Assembly: GCF_014268275.3 (NCBI RefSeq)
Contig: NZ_CP077084.1
Location: forward strand, 4,092,001 to 4,156,000
From: Pseudomonas tritici
GTDB taxonomy: Bacteria; Pseudomonadota; Gammaproteobacteria; Pseudomonadales; Pseudomonadaceae
Length of the DNA stretch: 64,000 bases
Direction: 5' to 3'
In this document: one piece after another, positions 27,521 to 35,646 of the stretch
Layout of the letters: every line of letters begins with the position of its first letter
Position numbering within the stretch: position 1 is the stretch's first letter
Position numbers and translations under genes: made by a program
The notes under the pieces: generated by a model
Databases searched by the model: none
Seen by the model: the letters and a program-made list of their open reading frames with translations, nothing else
Told to the model about the DNA's origin: nothing

Positions 27521-28679
27521 TCAAAAACCCTCGCGCAAGCGTCTGATGCTCATGGGTGTCGGCGGCCTGACCCTGGCCGCCCTGTTGGTCGCCAACGGCC
27601 TGCACGCCCGTACGCTGCACGAACAATCGGTTGCCGCCTGGACCGAGACTGCCGCCATCGCTCAAGTGAGGGTGGTCCAACCGCAACAGAACGCCGCCGG
27701 CGATACCCTGCGTTTGCCCGCGCATTTGGAAGCCTGGAGCAAGGCGCCGATTCACGCCCGGGTCAGCGGCTACCTGAAAGACTGGAAAGCCGACATCGGC
27801 ACTCAAGTCAAGGCCGGGCAGGTCCTCGCCGAGATCGACAGCCCGGACCTGGACCAGCAACTGGCCCAAACCCACGCACGCCTAGTGCAGGAACAAGCCA
27901 ACGCACGCCTGGCCGAAACCACCGCCACCCGCTGGCAAAACCTGCTCGCCAGCCACTCGGTATCACGCCAGGAGGCCGATGAAAAAACCTCCAATGCCGC
28001 CGCGGCCAAGGCCAACGCCGAAGCCGCCGCTGCCGACTACGCGAGGCTCACCGCGCTGGAAAGCTACAAGACCCTTCGTGCGCCATTCGCCGGCACCATC
28101 ACCGCGCGCAACACCGATATCGGCCAGTTGATCAAAGCCGATACCGACAGTGATCCCGAGTTGTTCAACATTGCTGACACCCACCAGTTGCGCCTGTATG
28201 TGCCGGTGCCACAGAACTACGCGGCCGTCATCCATCCCGGCCTTGAAGCCGAACTGACAGTGCCCGAGCATCCTGGCGAACACTTCAAGGCCCGCCTGAT
28301 CGGCGACTCCACCGCCATCGACCGCCGCTCCGGGACCCTGCTCGCGCAATTCGTGGCAGACAACCCCAAGGGCGAATTGCTGCCCGGTGATTACGCCGAA
28401 GCCACCCTGCCGATTCCGGTGGACACCCATGGCGTGAGCATCCCGGCCAGCGCGTTGATCTTCCGCGCCCAAGGCACGCAAGTGGCGGTGCTGGACGCGC
28501 AGAATCACGTGCACCTGCAGAACATCCACATCGGATTGGATTTGGGCGAACGCTTGGTGATCGACCAGGGCCTGAAACGCGCCGACCGTGTCGTCGACAA
28601 CCCACCCGACGCCCTGCGTGAAGGCGACCCGGTGCAACTGGCCAACGCCTCGGGAGGTGCACATGTGCCCAAGGCTTAA
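27510..28679 (+). CDS. RND efflux periplasmic adaptor (membrane fusion protein)
   Basis: A 389-residue adaptor: N-terminal membrane anchor (about 10-30), barrel-sandwich lipoyl half APIHARVSGYLKDWKADIGTQVKAGQVLAEI (residues about 74-104), a coiled-coil hairpin rich in Ala/Gln (about 110-180), the second lipoyl half LRAPFAGTITARNTDIGQLI and a beta-barrel. It links the pump to the outer-membrane channel. The ATG at 27510, with GCAGGAG upstream, lies inside the end of the pump gene, so translation is coupled. It also overlaps the next gene by 17 bp. Confidence 0.9.
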   Translation: MSSDQKPSRKRLMLMGVGGLTLAALLVANGLHARTLHEQSVAAWTETAAIAQVRVVQPQQNAAGDTLRLPAHLEAWSKAPIHARVSGYLKDWKADIGTQVKAGQVLAEIDSPDLDQQLAQTHARLVQEQANARLAETTATRWQNLLASHSVSRQEADEKTSNAAAAKANAEAAAADYARLTALESYKTLRAPFAGTITARNTDIGQLIKADTDSDPELFNIADTHQLRLYVPVPQNYAAVIHPGLEAELTVPEHPGEHFKARLIGDSTAIDRRSGTLLAQFVADNPKGELLPGDYAEATLPIPVDTHGVSIPASALIFRAQGTQVAVLDAQNHVHLQNIHIGLDLGERLVIDQGLKRADRVVDNPPDALREGDPVQLANASGGAHVPKA

Positions 28680-30141
28680 ACCTGTCGCAGCCCTGATACT
28701 GCTGGCGTTGCAAGGTTGCTCAATGGCGCCGACCTACACCGTGCCTTCGGTAAACCTCCCGACGGGCTACCGCGAACAGACCCGTGACGGCCCGTGGCAC
28801 AGCGCTCAACCCTGCGACCAACTGGCGCCCGAATGGTGGAAACTCTACAACGACCCACACCTGAATGACCTGCAACAGCAACTGCTCAAGGCCAATCCGG
28901 ACCTGGATGCAGCGCTGGCGCACTTCGATGCGTCCCAGGCGTACGCCAGCCAACTGCATGCCGGGTTGTTCCCGCAAATCACTGCCAGCGCGCAGCCGTT
29001 GCGGCAACGGCAATCGGACTCGCGACCGTTGCGGGGGACGACTCAGCCGTCCGTGTATAACAGCAACACCGCAGGTTTTTCATTGAGCTACGACCTGGAC
29101 CTGTGGGGCAAAATCCGCAACCAGGTGGCGGCGGGTGATGCTCAGGCGCAAGCGTCCGGCGATGACTTGGCGGTGGCACGCTTGAGCCTGCAGCACCAGT
29201 TGGCGACGTTGTATGTGCAGCTCAATGGGCTGGATGCGCAGGCGCGAATTCTCAACCGTTCGCTGGACGATTTCAGCCAAGCGCTGCAATTGACCCGCAG
29301 CCGGTATGAAGGCCAGATTGCTTCTGAGCTGGACCTGACCCGCGCGCAGAATCAGTTGGCAGAAGCCAAGGCGCAATTGGATGAAGTGCGCGGCCAGCGC
29401 AACCTTACTGAGCATGCCATTGGTGAACTGGTGGGTGTCGCAGCCAGTGATTTTACGTTGCCGCCGAGCCAACGGTTGATCGCGTTACCGGGAATTCCTA
29501 CGCAGTTACCCAGCCAGTTGCTGCAGCGCCGCCCGGATATTGCGGCGGCGGAACGGCGGGTGTTTGCGGCCAATGCGAATATCGGGGTGGCCAAGGCCGC
29601 GTGGTATCCGGATTTCAGCTTGACCGGGTTGGTTGGCGGGCAGACGCAAGGCGTCGGCAATCTGCTTTCGGCGGGCAATCGGTATTGGGCGCTGGGGCCG
29701 CTGGTCAACTTGCCGATCTTTGATGGCGGCCGCTTGAGCGCCAATGAACATCAAGCCAAAGCGGAGTTTGAAGAAGCCTCGGCGCAATACCGGAGCCGCG
29801 TACTGAAAGCGGTGCGCGAGGTCGAAGATAACCTGGCGCAGCTTCGGGACTTGCAACAGGAAGCCCAGGACGAACAGGCGGCGGCGGATGCCGCGCAACA
29901 TACGCAATCGCTGGCGATGAACAGCTACCAAGCCGGGGCCGTGAGTTACCTGGATGTAGTGACCGCACAAACGGCAGCCTTGCAGGCACAACGAACATTG
30001 CAGGCGGTGCAGACCCGTCAGTTACAGGCAAGCGTGGGATTGGTCACCGCGCTCGGTGGGGGCTGGCAATCTGGCGACCGGCTTTTGCCCCAATCAACTT
30101 CGCCTGCCCATCCTTCTGCTTCCCCGTCCGCGCCTCAGTGA
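28663..30141 (+). CDS. RND efflux outer-membrane lipoprotein (NodT/OprM type)
   Basis: A 492-residue outer-membrane factor with lipobox LQGC (Cys19). It has the two TolC-type repeat halves, each with a coiled-coil hairpin (about 90-200 and 290-410), and the conserved SYDLDLWGKIRN and LLQRRPDIAAAERR motifs. GGGAGGT precedes the ATG at 28663, which overlaps the adaptor gene. The last 98 bp overlap, tail to tail, the gene at 30044 on the other strand; the final 25 residues (Pro/Ser-rich) lie in that overlap. Confidence 0.9.
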   Translation: MCPRLKPVAALILLALQGCSMAPTYTVPSVNLPTGYREQTRDGPWHSAQPCDQLAPEWWKLYNDPHLNDLQQQLLKANPDLDAALAHFDASQAYASQLHAGLFPQITASAQPLRQRQSDSRPLRGTTQPSVYNSNTAGFSLSYDLDLWGKIRNQVAAGDAQAQASGDDLAVARLSLQHQLATLYVQLNGLDAQARILNRSLDDFSQALQLTRSRYEGQIASELDLTRAQNQLAEAKAQLDEVRGQRNLTEHAIGELVGVAASDFTLPPSQRLIALPGIPTQLPSQLLQRRPDIAAAERRVFAANANIGVAKAAWYPDFSLTGLVGGQTQGVGNLLSAGNRYWALGPLVNLPIFDGGRLSANEHQAKAEFEEASAQYRSRVLKAVREVEDNLAQLRDLQQEAQDEQAAADAAQHTQSLAMNSYQAGAVSYLDVVTAQTAALQAQRTLQAVQTRQLQASVGLVTALGGGWQSGDRLLPQSTSPAHPSASPSAPQ

Positions 30142-30883
30142 TCAACCCTGGGATCAACTTGCCCTCGGGCAAGTTCTTCCAGAACCGGCTCGGCAAGTGC
30201 CCTTCCATCACCTTGGGGTTCAACCGCGCCGGGTTGAAGATGTGGCTGTAATAGGTCAGCCACATCGCACTGTGCGGATCCTCCACATTCTGCGCCAGCT
30301 GCCGCCACGCCTCGGGGCACTCGCGCTGATGAATAAGCTGTTCTCCGTCGTAGTACACCCCGTCCAGCGGCGTGGCGATCATCCAACGATGACGGCCCAT
30401 GCGCCCTACGAAATGCTGGCTGGCGGATTTCAGAATGTCGTGTGCAGGCTCGTGCCAGGCCACATATTCCGGCAGCTCCGCCCCCGCCCCGGCGGGTAAT
30501 GCGATAAACCGCACAAACGCATGCAGGTGGTGCGCCTCGCGGCTGACCTGTTTGATCCGCCGCTGCAACTCGCTGCCCAGCTTGTCCCCCGCCAGCATCA
30601 CAGTACGATCGCCATGGCTCACACGCCACAACACTTCATACAGCAGGCTCCAGCGCTGGTCGCCGTGGTAGCAGGCGGCCGACCCCAGCAGATCCAACAA
30701 CGCCTTGGGCACGCGCGTCTGGAACGGCCCGAGGCCTTCGGGAATGGACTGGTCGGTGGCAAACAGATCGGCTACCTCGGCCTCGCCCCAGCTCACCTGG
30801 CTGGGATCGACCTGATGGCTGAGCAGCCATCGCGCCTGGTCGCGCCAAGTGCTGAACAGGTTGTCGCATTCCAGGCTGATCAT
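30044..30883 (-). CDS. Putative DNA repair protein of the DUF4130/TIGR03915 type
   Basis: A 279-residue protein of the family paired with radical SAM proteins of TIGR03916; its best-conserved block is about residues 140-185 (EYVAWHEPAHDILKSASQHFVGR ... WMIATPLDG). Members have been proposed to be DNA-repair glycosylase-like, but to my knowledge no reaction is proven. The ATG (30881-30883) overlaps the TGA of the radical SAM gene (ATGA), so they form one operon. The last 35 residues are basic (GKQKDGQAKLIGAKAGRQ) and overlap the efflux lipoprotein gene by 98 bp. A LexA box precedes the operon, so expression is likely damage-induced. Confidence 0.85.
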   Translation of the reverse strand: MISLECDNLFSTWRDQARWLLSHQVDPSQVSWGEAEVADLFATDQSIPEGLGPFQTRVPKALLDLLGSAACYHGDQRWSLLYEVLWRVSHGDRTVMLAGDKLGSELQRRIKQVSREAHHLHAFVRFIALPAGAGAELPEYVAWHEPAHDILKSASQHFVGRMGRHRWMIATPLDGVYYDGEQLIHQRECPEAWRQLAQNVEDPHSAMWLTYYSHIFNPARLNPKVMEGHLPSRFWKNLPEGKLIPGLITEARTGKQKDGQAKLIGAKAGRQIASPHRAR

Positions 30884-32100
30884 CCCCACAGCCCCATTTG
30901 CTGGGGTGCGGGGCGGTCGCGCAATTGTTCACGTAGCAGCACGCTGGTGCTTTCGGCCTGTTGCGGGTGATAGTCACTGGTGATGAAAAACGGCTTGGCC
31001 TTGGCCAGTACGCAGCGCATGCGCGCCAGGTCTTCGAAGCGGATCTTGCGTTCACGCCGCAGGTCCACCAGGCGCTGGGTGGTGCGCAGGCCAATGCCCG
31101 GAATGCGCGCAATCAAGGTCGGCTCGGCGCGGTTCAGGTCCAGGGGGAATACCTCGCGGTGTTCCAGGGCCCAGGCCAGCTTGGGGTCGATATCCAGGGC
31201 CAGGTGGCCGGGGCCTGCGAACAGTTCGTTGGCGCTGAACCCGTAGCTGCGCAGCAGGAAATCGGCCTGGTACAAGCGATGCTCGCGCATCAGCGGTGGT
31301 GCAGCCAGGGGCACGCTCTTCGGGCTGTTGGGGATGGGGCTGAACGCCGAGTAATACACACGCCGCAGCTTGAAATTGCCGTAAAGCGCCTCGGCACCGT
31401 GGAGGATGGTGCTGTCATCGGTGTCGTCGGCGCCGACGATCATTTGCGTACTCTGCCCTGCCGGGGCGAATCGCGGCGCGCGCGGCTCGTTGAGCACGGT
31501 CTGCTCGCCGGTGTAGATGGTCTGCATGGCCTGCTTGATCGAGACGATCTGTTTTTCCGGCGCCAGGGTCTGCAAGCTGGTCTCGGTAGGCAGTTCGATA
31601 TTCACGCTCAGGCGGTCGGCATAACGCCCGGCTTCGGCGATCAGCGCCGGGTCCGCGTCGGGAATGGTCTTGAGGTGGATATAGCCGCGAAAGTCGTGTT
31701 CTTCGCGTAGAAGCTTGGCGACCCGCACCAACTGCTCCATGGTGTAGTCGGACGAACGGATGATGCCGGAGCTGAGAAACAGCCCGCTGACGCAATTGCG
31801 CCGGTAGAAGTCCAGGGTCAATGTGACCACCTCCTCCGGGCTGAAACGCGCGCGGGGCACGTCGCTGGAGCGGCGGTTGACGCAGTATTGGCAGTCGTAG
31901 AGACAGAAGTTGGTGAGCAACACCTTGAGCAATGACACGCATCGCCCATCGGGCGTATAGCTGTGGCAGATGCCCATGCCATCGGTAGAACCCAGCCCCG
32001 CCTTGCCCTCGGAGCTACGCTTGGGCGCGCCGCTGCTGGCGCACGACGCATCGTACTTGGCGGCGTCGGCGAGGATGCTGAGTTTTTCGATCAACTGCAT
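30880..32100 (-). CDS. Putative DNA modification/repair radical SAM protein
   Basis: A 406-residue radical SAM protein with the cluster motif CLYDCQYC: Cys66, Cys70, Cys73. The N-terminus EKLSILADAAKYDASCASSG is typical of TIGR03916. At the C-terminus a helix-hairpin-helix, LIARIPGIGLRTTQRLVDLRRE (about residues 329-350), implies DNA contact. The presumed reaction is SAM cleavage to a 5'-deoxyadenosyl radical acting on a nucleic acid. A LexA box ends about 14 bp before the start codon. I see no good Shine-Dalgarno before the ATG, so it may be leaderless or start-site assignment may be off. Confidence 0.9.
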   Translation of the reverse strand: MQLIEKLSILADAAKYDASCASSGAPKRSSEGKAGLGSTDGMGICHSYTPDGRCVSLLKVLLTNFCLYDCQYCVNRRSSDVPRARFSPEEVVTLTLDFYRRNCVSGLFLSSGIIRSSDYTMEQLVRVAKLLREEHDFRGYIHLKTIPDADPALIAEAGRYADRLSVNIELPTETSLQTLAPEKQIVSIKQAMQTIYTGEQTVLNEPRAPRFAPAGQSTQMIVGADDTDDSTILHGAEALYGNFKLRRVYYSAFSPIPNSPKSVPLAAPPLMREHRLYQADFLLRSYGFSANELFAGPGHLALDIDPKLAWALEHREVFPLDLNRAEPTLIARIPGIGLRTTQRLVDLRRERKIRFEDLARMRCVLAKAKPFFITSDYHPQQAESTSVLLREQLRDRPAPQQMGLWG

Positions 32101-32113
32101 GGAGGGCTACCGG

Positions 32114-32133
32114 TACTGGTTTTTTGTACAGTA
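32114..32133 (-). promoter_or_regulatory. LexA (SOS) box of the radical SAM operon
   Basis: On the minus strand the sequence TACTGTACAAAAAACCAGTA contains CTG-N10-CAG with symmetric TA flanks, very close to the gamma-proteobacterial SOS consensus. It lies 13 bp upstream of the radical SAM start codon. Confidence 0.88.
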
Positions 32134-32180
32134 CCAGTAGCTCAACCATCACGCCAGTGCCGTCTGTAGGACAGAGATTT

Positions 32181-32275
32181 TGTGGCGAAGGAGCTTGCTC
32201 CCGCTGGGCTGCGCAGCGGTCCCAAAAAGCCGGCTCCAGCTGCGCTGTCGAACGGGAGCAAGCTCCCTCGCAACA
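32181..32275. repeat. REP pair of the GGGAGC-AAGCTCCC type
   Basis: TGTGGCGAAGGAGCTTGCTCCC at the left end (32181-) is mirrored by GGGAGCAAGCTCCCTCGCAACA at the right end. It is a different REP group from the GTGGGAGC copies and sits between pvdA (3' end) and the radical SAM gene. Confidence 0.8.
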
Positions 32276-32279
32276 ACGA

Positions 32280-33617
32280 TCAGCTGGCGGTAGCGAGTAG
32301 CAAATCCTGCACCGACCGCCCCTTGCCGCGCCCACGGTCCAGCGCATACAACGACGCCGCGATCTCATCCGCCCGAATCGGCAGCACCGACAGCAAGGTG
32401 TCACTCAAACCGTGGCTGGCCTGGCTGAAACCCTGGATGTAGATCCCGGCGTTGCAACGCTCGTCGGTGACGATGCGGTAGTCGCGCGCCACGTCAAAGT
32501 CGCCCAGGTAGCCTTCCAGCGGCGCCAGCAAGGCGCGGTGCGTCTGGCGCTCGTAGCCGGTGGCGAGGATCACCGCATCGTAATGATTGACGCTGGTTTC
32601 GCCGCTGGCGTTATTGCGCAGCACCAGCTCGATGCCCAACGGACCAGGGGTGGCTTTCTCGACCACCGTCATGGTGCGGAACGCCTGGCGGGCGATGCCG
32701 GAGACTTTCTGGCGATAAAAGATGCCGTAGATACGCTCGATCAGGTCCAGGTCTACCACCGAATAATTGGTGTTCTGGTACTCGGCGACCAGGCGCTCAC
32801 GCTCGGCGCCTTCCTGCTGGAACACCAGGTCGGTAAAGGCCGGCGAGAACACTTCGTTGACGAACGGGCTGTCATCGGCGGGCTTGAGCGCCGATCCGCG
32901 CAGGATCATGTCGACCTGCACCGACGGGAAGCTGTCGTTCAGGTCGATAAACGCTTCGGCTGCACTCTGGCCGCCGCCGATGATGGCGATGCGCATGGCC
33001 TTGCCCTCGACACACGGTTGCGTGGCCATGCGCTCCAGGTATTGAGAATGGTGGAACACCCGGCTGTCCCCTTTGAGCGCCTTGAACGCCTCCGGAATAC
33101 GTGGTGTGCCGCCAGCGCTGACCACCACCGAACGGGTGGTGCGTACATGCTGCTCGCCCAGGGCATCGCGGGAAATCACGCGCAGCGCTTCAACCTGCTG
33201 CTGATGCAGGATCGGCTCGATGGCCAGCACTTCCTCGCCGTAGCGCGCCTGGGCCTGGAACTGCCCGGCGACCCAGCGCAGGTAGTCGTTGTACTCCATG
33301 CGGCACGGGTAAAAGGTGCCCAGGTTGATGAAGTCCACCAGGCGGTCGTGGGCTTTCAGGTAATTGACGAAGGAATACGGGCTGGTGGGGTTACGCAGAG
33401 TCACCAGGTCCTTGAGGAACGAGATCTGCAGTTCGCTCTGGGTCACCAGGGTATTGCCGTGCCAGCGGTAGTCGGCCTGTTTGTCGAGAAACAGCACGTC
33501 CAGTTTGCCCTGGGCCTTTTCGCGCTCCTGCAGGGCGATGGCCAGCGCCAGGTTCGAAGGGCCGAAACCGATACCGATCAGGTCGTGAACCGCGGGCGAA
33601 GCAATAGCCTGTGTCAT
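32280..33617 (-). CDS. pvdA: L-ornithine N5-monooxygenase PvdA
   Basis: The 445-residue flavoprotein hydroxylates ornithine with NADPH and O2, the first step toward the hydroxamate groups of pyoverdine. The FAD motif is GIGFGPSNLALAIA (about residues 15-28) and the NADPH motif is IAIIGGGQSAAEAF (about 210-223); the C-terminal ATGYERQTH is typical of N-hydroxylases. AGAGGA lies 7 bases before the ATG. Its upstream region contains a PvdS-type promoter (33702-33725). It lies downstream of fpvI on the same strand, as in P. aeruginosa. Confidence 0.96.
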   Translation of the reverse strand: MTQAIASPAVHDLIGIGFGPSNLALAIALQEREKAQGKLDVLFLDKQADYRWHGNTLVTQSELQISFLKDLVTLRNPTSPYSFVNYLKAHDRLVDFINLGTFYPCRMEYNDYLRWVAGQFQAQARYGEEVLAIEPILHQQQVEALRVISRDALGEQHVRTTRSVVVSAGGTPRIPEAFKALKGDSRVFHHSQYLERMATQPCVEGKAMRIAIIGGGQSAAEAFIDLNDSFPSVQVDMILRGSALKPADDSPFVNEVFSPAFTDLVFQQEGAERERLVAEYQNTNYSVVDLDLIERIYGIFYRQKVSGIARQAFRTMTVVEKATPGPLGIELVLRNNASGETSVNHYDAVILATGYERQTHRALLAPLEGYLGDFDVARDYRIVTDERCNAGIYIQGFSQASHGLSDTLLSVLPIRADEIAASLYALDRGRGKGRSVQDLLLATAS

Positions 33618-33701
33618 TCCAGTGTCCTCTGGATAAGCCCCTTGGCGGTGGGGCGGGAATACCTTTCAAGACCTGCACAACAGGTCATCTGTTGATAGGA
33701 A

Positions 33702-33725
33702 ACGAGGACAGTGAAATAAAATTTA
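33702..33725 (-). promoter_or_regulatory. Iron-starvation (PvdS) box of pvdA
   Basis: On the minus strand TAAAT (33721-33725) and CGT (33702-33704) are separated by 16 bases, the spacing of PvdS-dependent promoters. It is 85 bp before the pvdA start. Confidence 0.8.
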
Positions 33726-33737
33726 ACTAACAGGTGA

Positions 33738-34220
33738 TCAGTGCGCTTCCCACTCTCGCATCCGCCCCCGGCAGTGCTTCATGGCGTTGACGATGTGTTT
33801 TTCCACCAGGGCGCGGGAAATGCACAGGCGCTCGGCGATTTGCAGGTGGGTCAGGCCGTCGAGCTTGCGCAGCAGAAAGCTGTCGCGGCAGGCAGGCGGC
33901 AGCTCGGCCAGGGCACGTTCGAGCAATTCCAGGCGCTGGCCGTGGTCGTGGTGAGTGTGGGGCGAGCAACTGGCGAAGCGCTCTTCGGCATCCAGCACAT
34001 CCAGGGGTTCAACCTGGCGCAAGGCGTTGCGGCGATGACCGTCGATCACCAGGTTGAGCGCAGTGCGGTACAAAAAGGCGCGGGGTTGTTCGATGGGCGT
34101 GTCGCTGGAACGTTCCAGCACCCGGACATAAGCGTCATGCACCACATCCTCGGCCACCTGACGGTTGCCCAGCTTGGCGTTGAGGAAACACACCAGCTCG
34201 CGATAGTAGTTTTCCAACAT
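33738..34220 (-). CDS. fpvI: ECF sigma factor FpvI
   Basis: A 160-residue FecI-like ECF sigma factor: region 2 (DVVHDAYVRVLE ... PRAFLYRTALNLVIDGHRR, about 28-70) and region 4 (ERALAELPPACRDSFLLRKLDGLTHLQIAERLCISRALVEKHI, about 102-145). In P. aeruginosa FpvI drives transcription of the ferripyoverdine receptor gene. The identification rests on the fold and on position between pvdA and pvdR. The start at 34220 (MLENYYRELV) was preferred; 28 further upstream codons are unlikely. A Fur-like box lies 86 bp upstream. The anti-sigma gene fpvR, which lies next to fpvI in P. aeruginosa, is not seen here. Confidence 0.85.
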   Translation of the reverse strand: MLENYYRELVCFLNAKLGNRQVAEDVVHDAYVRVLERSSDTPIEQPRAFLYRTALNLVIDGHRRNALRQVEPLDVLDAEERFASCSPHTHHDHGQRLELLERALAELPPACRDSFLLRKLDGLTHLQIAERLCISRALVEKHIVNAMKHCRGRMREWEAH

Positions 34221-34305
34221 GACTCCCGACCGCCGGGTGGCGGCATTAGGCCCTTGGGTGCAAAAAAGACAGCGTTTAGGTGATGGCAGTTTGAGTGCGT
34301 GCAAT

Positions 34306-34320
34306 TTATAGTAATTCTCA
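34306..34320 (-). promoter_or_regulatory. Fur-like box upstream of fpvI
   Basis: TGAGAATTACTATAA on the minus strand matches the 7-1-7 Fur core TGATAATNATTATCA at 11 of 14 fixed positions. The position, 86 bp before fpvI, suits iron repression. Confidence 0.55.
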
Positions 34321-34396
34321 TCTACTTTTAAAGCACACTTGCATCAACGGACGATTATTTTTCTTCAAAGGAGCTGTAACTGCTTATGTAACCGCC

Positions 34397-34420
34397 TAAA
34401 TCCCCGCGCAATTCCCTCGT
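34397..34420 (+). promoter_or_regulatory. Iron-starvation (PvdS) box of pvdRT-opmQ
   Basis: CCTAAATCCCC followed at the right distance by CGT: TAAAT (34397-34401) and CGT (34418-34420) with exactly 16 bases between. It is 56 bp before the pvdR start. Confidence 0.85.
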
Positions 34421-34475
34421 CTACTTGTCAGCTCCCCGCAACTGCGGTCCGAACTTTCCTGGCTGGAACCAAAGC

Positions 34476-35645
34476 ATGAAACGCCCTCGACCTGCCCGAC
34501 GCGCCTTGCTTGTTATCGCGTGCCTGATCCCCGTCATCGCCATCGCGGCCTGGCAAGTGCTGCCGCCGGGGCCCGACACCCTCACCACTGTGAGCGTCAC
34601 CCGCGGCAATATCGAAAACAGCGTGACGGCCCTGGGCACCCTGCAACCCAGGCGTTATGTCGATGTAGGCGCACAGGCGTCCGGGCAGATCCGCAAGATC
34701 CACGTCGAGGCCGGCGATCAGGTCCAGGAAGGTCAGTTGCTGGTGGAGATCGACCCTTCCACGCAAAAAGCCAAACTCGACGCCAGCCGCTACGCCATCG
34801 AAAACCTCAAGGCTCAGTTGCAGGAGCAAAACGCCCAGCATGAGTTGGCACGCCAGAAGTACCAGCGCCAGCAGCGCCTGGCCGCCGGTAATGCGACCCG
34901 CGAAGAAGATGTACAAACCGCCAAAGCTGAATTGAGCGCTACAGCGGCCCGGGTCAGCATGTTCCAGGCGCAGATCCGGCAAGCCCAGGCCAGCCTGCGC
35001 AGCGATGAAGCGGAGCTGGGCTACACGCGCATCTATGCGCCGATGACCGGCACCGTAGTGGCGGTGGACGCGCGCGTTGGCCAGACCCTGAACGCCCAGC
35101 AGCAGACACCGCTGATCCTGCGCATCGCCAAACTGTCACCGATGACCGTCTGGGCGGAAGTCTCGGAAGCCGATATCGGCCACGTCAAACCGGGCATGAC
35201 CGCCTATTTCACCACCCTGAGCGGCGGCAACCGGCGCTGGACCAGCACCGTGCGGCAGATCCTGCCGATCCCGCCCAAGCCCTTGAATGAAACCCAAGGC
35301 AGCGGTAGCCCCAACAGTTCCAGCAAAAGCGGCAGTGGCCGTGTGGTGCTGTACACCGTGCTGCTGGACGTGGACAACAGCGACAACGCGTTGATGGCGG
35401 AGATGACCACCCAGGTGTTTTTCGTCGCCAGCCAGGTCAAGGACGCCCTCACTGCACCGGTTGCCGCGCTGCGGGGCACGTCCAGTGCCGACCGCCAGAT
35501 CGCCCGGGTCCTGACCAAAAGCGGCCGTATCGAAGAACGCCACGTGCACCTGGGCATCAGTGACCGCCTGCGCGTCCAGGTGCTCGACGGCCTGAACGAG
35601 GGCGATCAATTGGTGATCGGCCCGGCCGACGGCAACGGGGGTTAA
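34476..35645 (+). CDS. pvdR: Pyoverdine efflux adaptor PvdR
   Basis: A 389-residue MacA-like membrane fusion protein, near the length of P. aeruginosa PvdR. It has one N-terminal membrane helix (about 10-28), the lipoyl segment [33 protein letters not shown] (about 62-94), a coiled-coil hairpin (about 100-180) and a beta-barrel with a Gly/Ser-rich loop ([17 protein letters not shown], residues about 273-289). With PvdT and OpmQ it exports or recycles pyoverdine from the periplasm. The start at 34476 follows a PvdS promoter. Confidence 0.93.
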   Translation: MKRPRPARRALLVIACLIPVIAIAAWQVLPPGPDTLTTVSVTRGNIENSVTALGTLQPRRYVDVGAQASGQIRKIHVEAGDQVQEGQLLVEIDPSTQKAKLDASRYAIENLKAQLQEQNAQHELARQKYQRQQRLAAGNATREEDVQTAKAELSATAARVSMFQAQIRQAQASLRSDEAELGYTRIYAPMTGTVVAVDARVGQTLNAQQQTPLILRIAKLSPMTVWAEVSEADIGHVKPGMTAYFTTLSGGNRRWTSTVRQILPIPPKPLNETQGSGSPNSSSKSGSGRVVLYTVLLDVDNSDNALMAEMTTQVFFVASQVKDALTAPVAALRGTSSADRQIARVLTKSGRIEERHVHLGISDRLRVQVLDGLNEGDQLVIGPADGNGG

Positions 35646-35646
35646 G

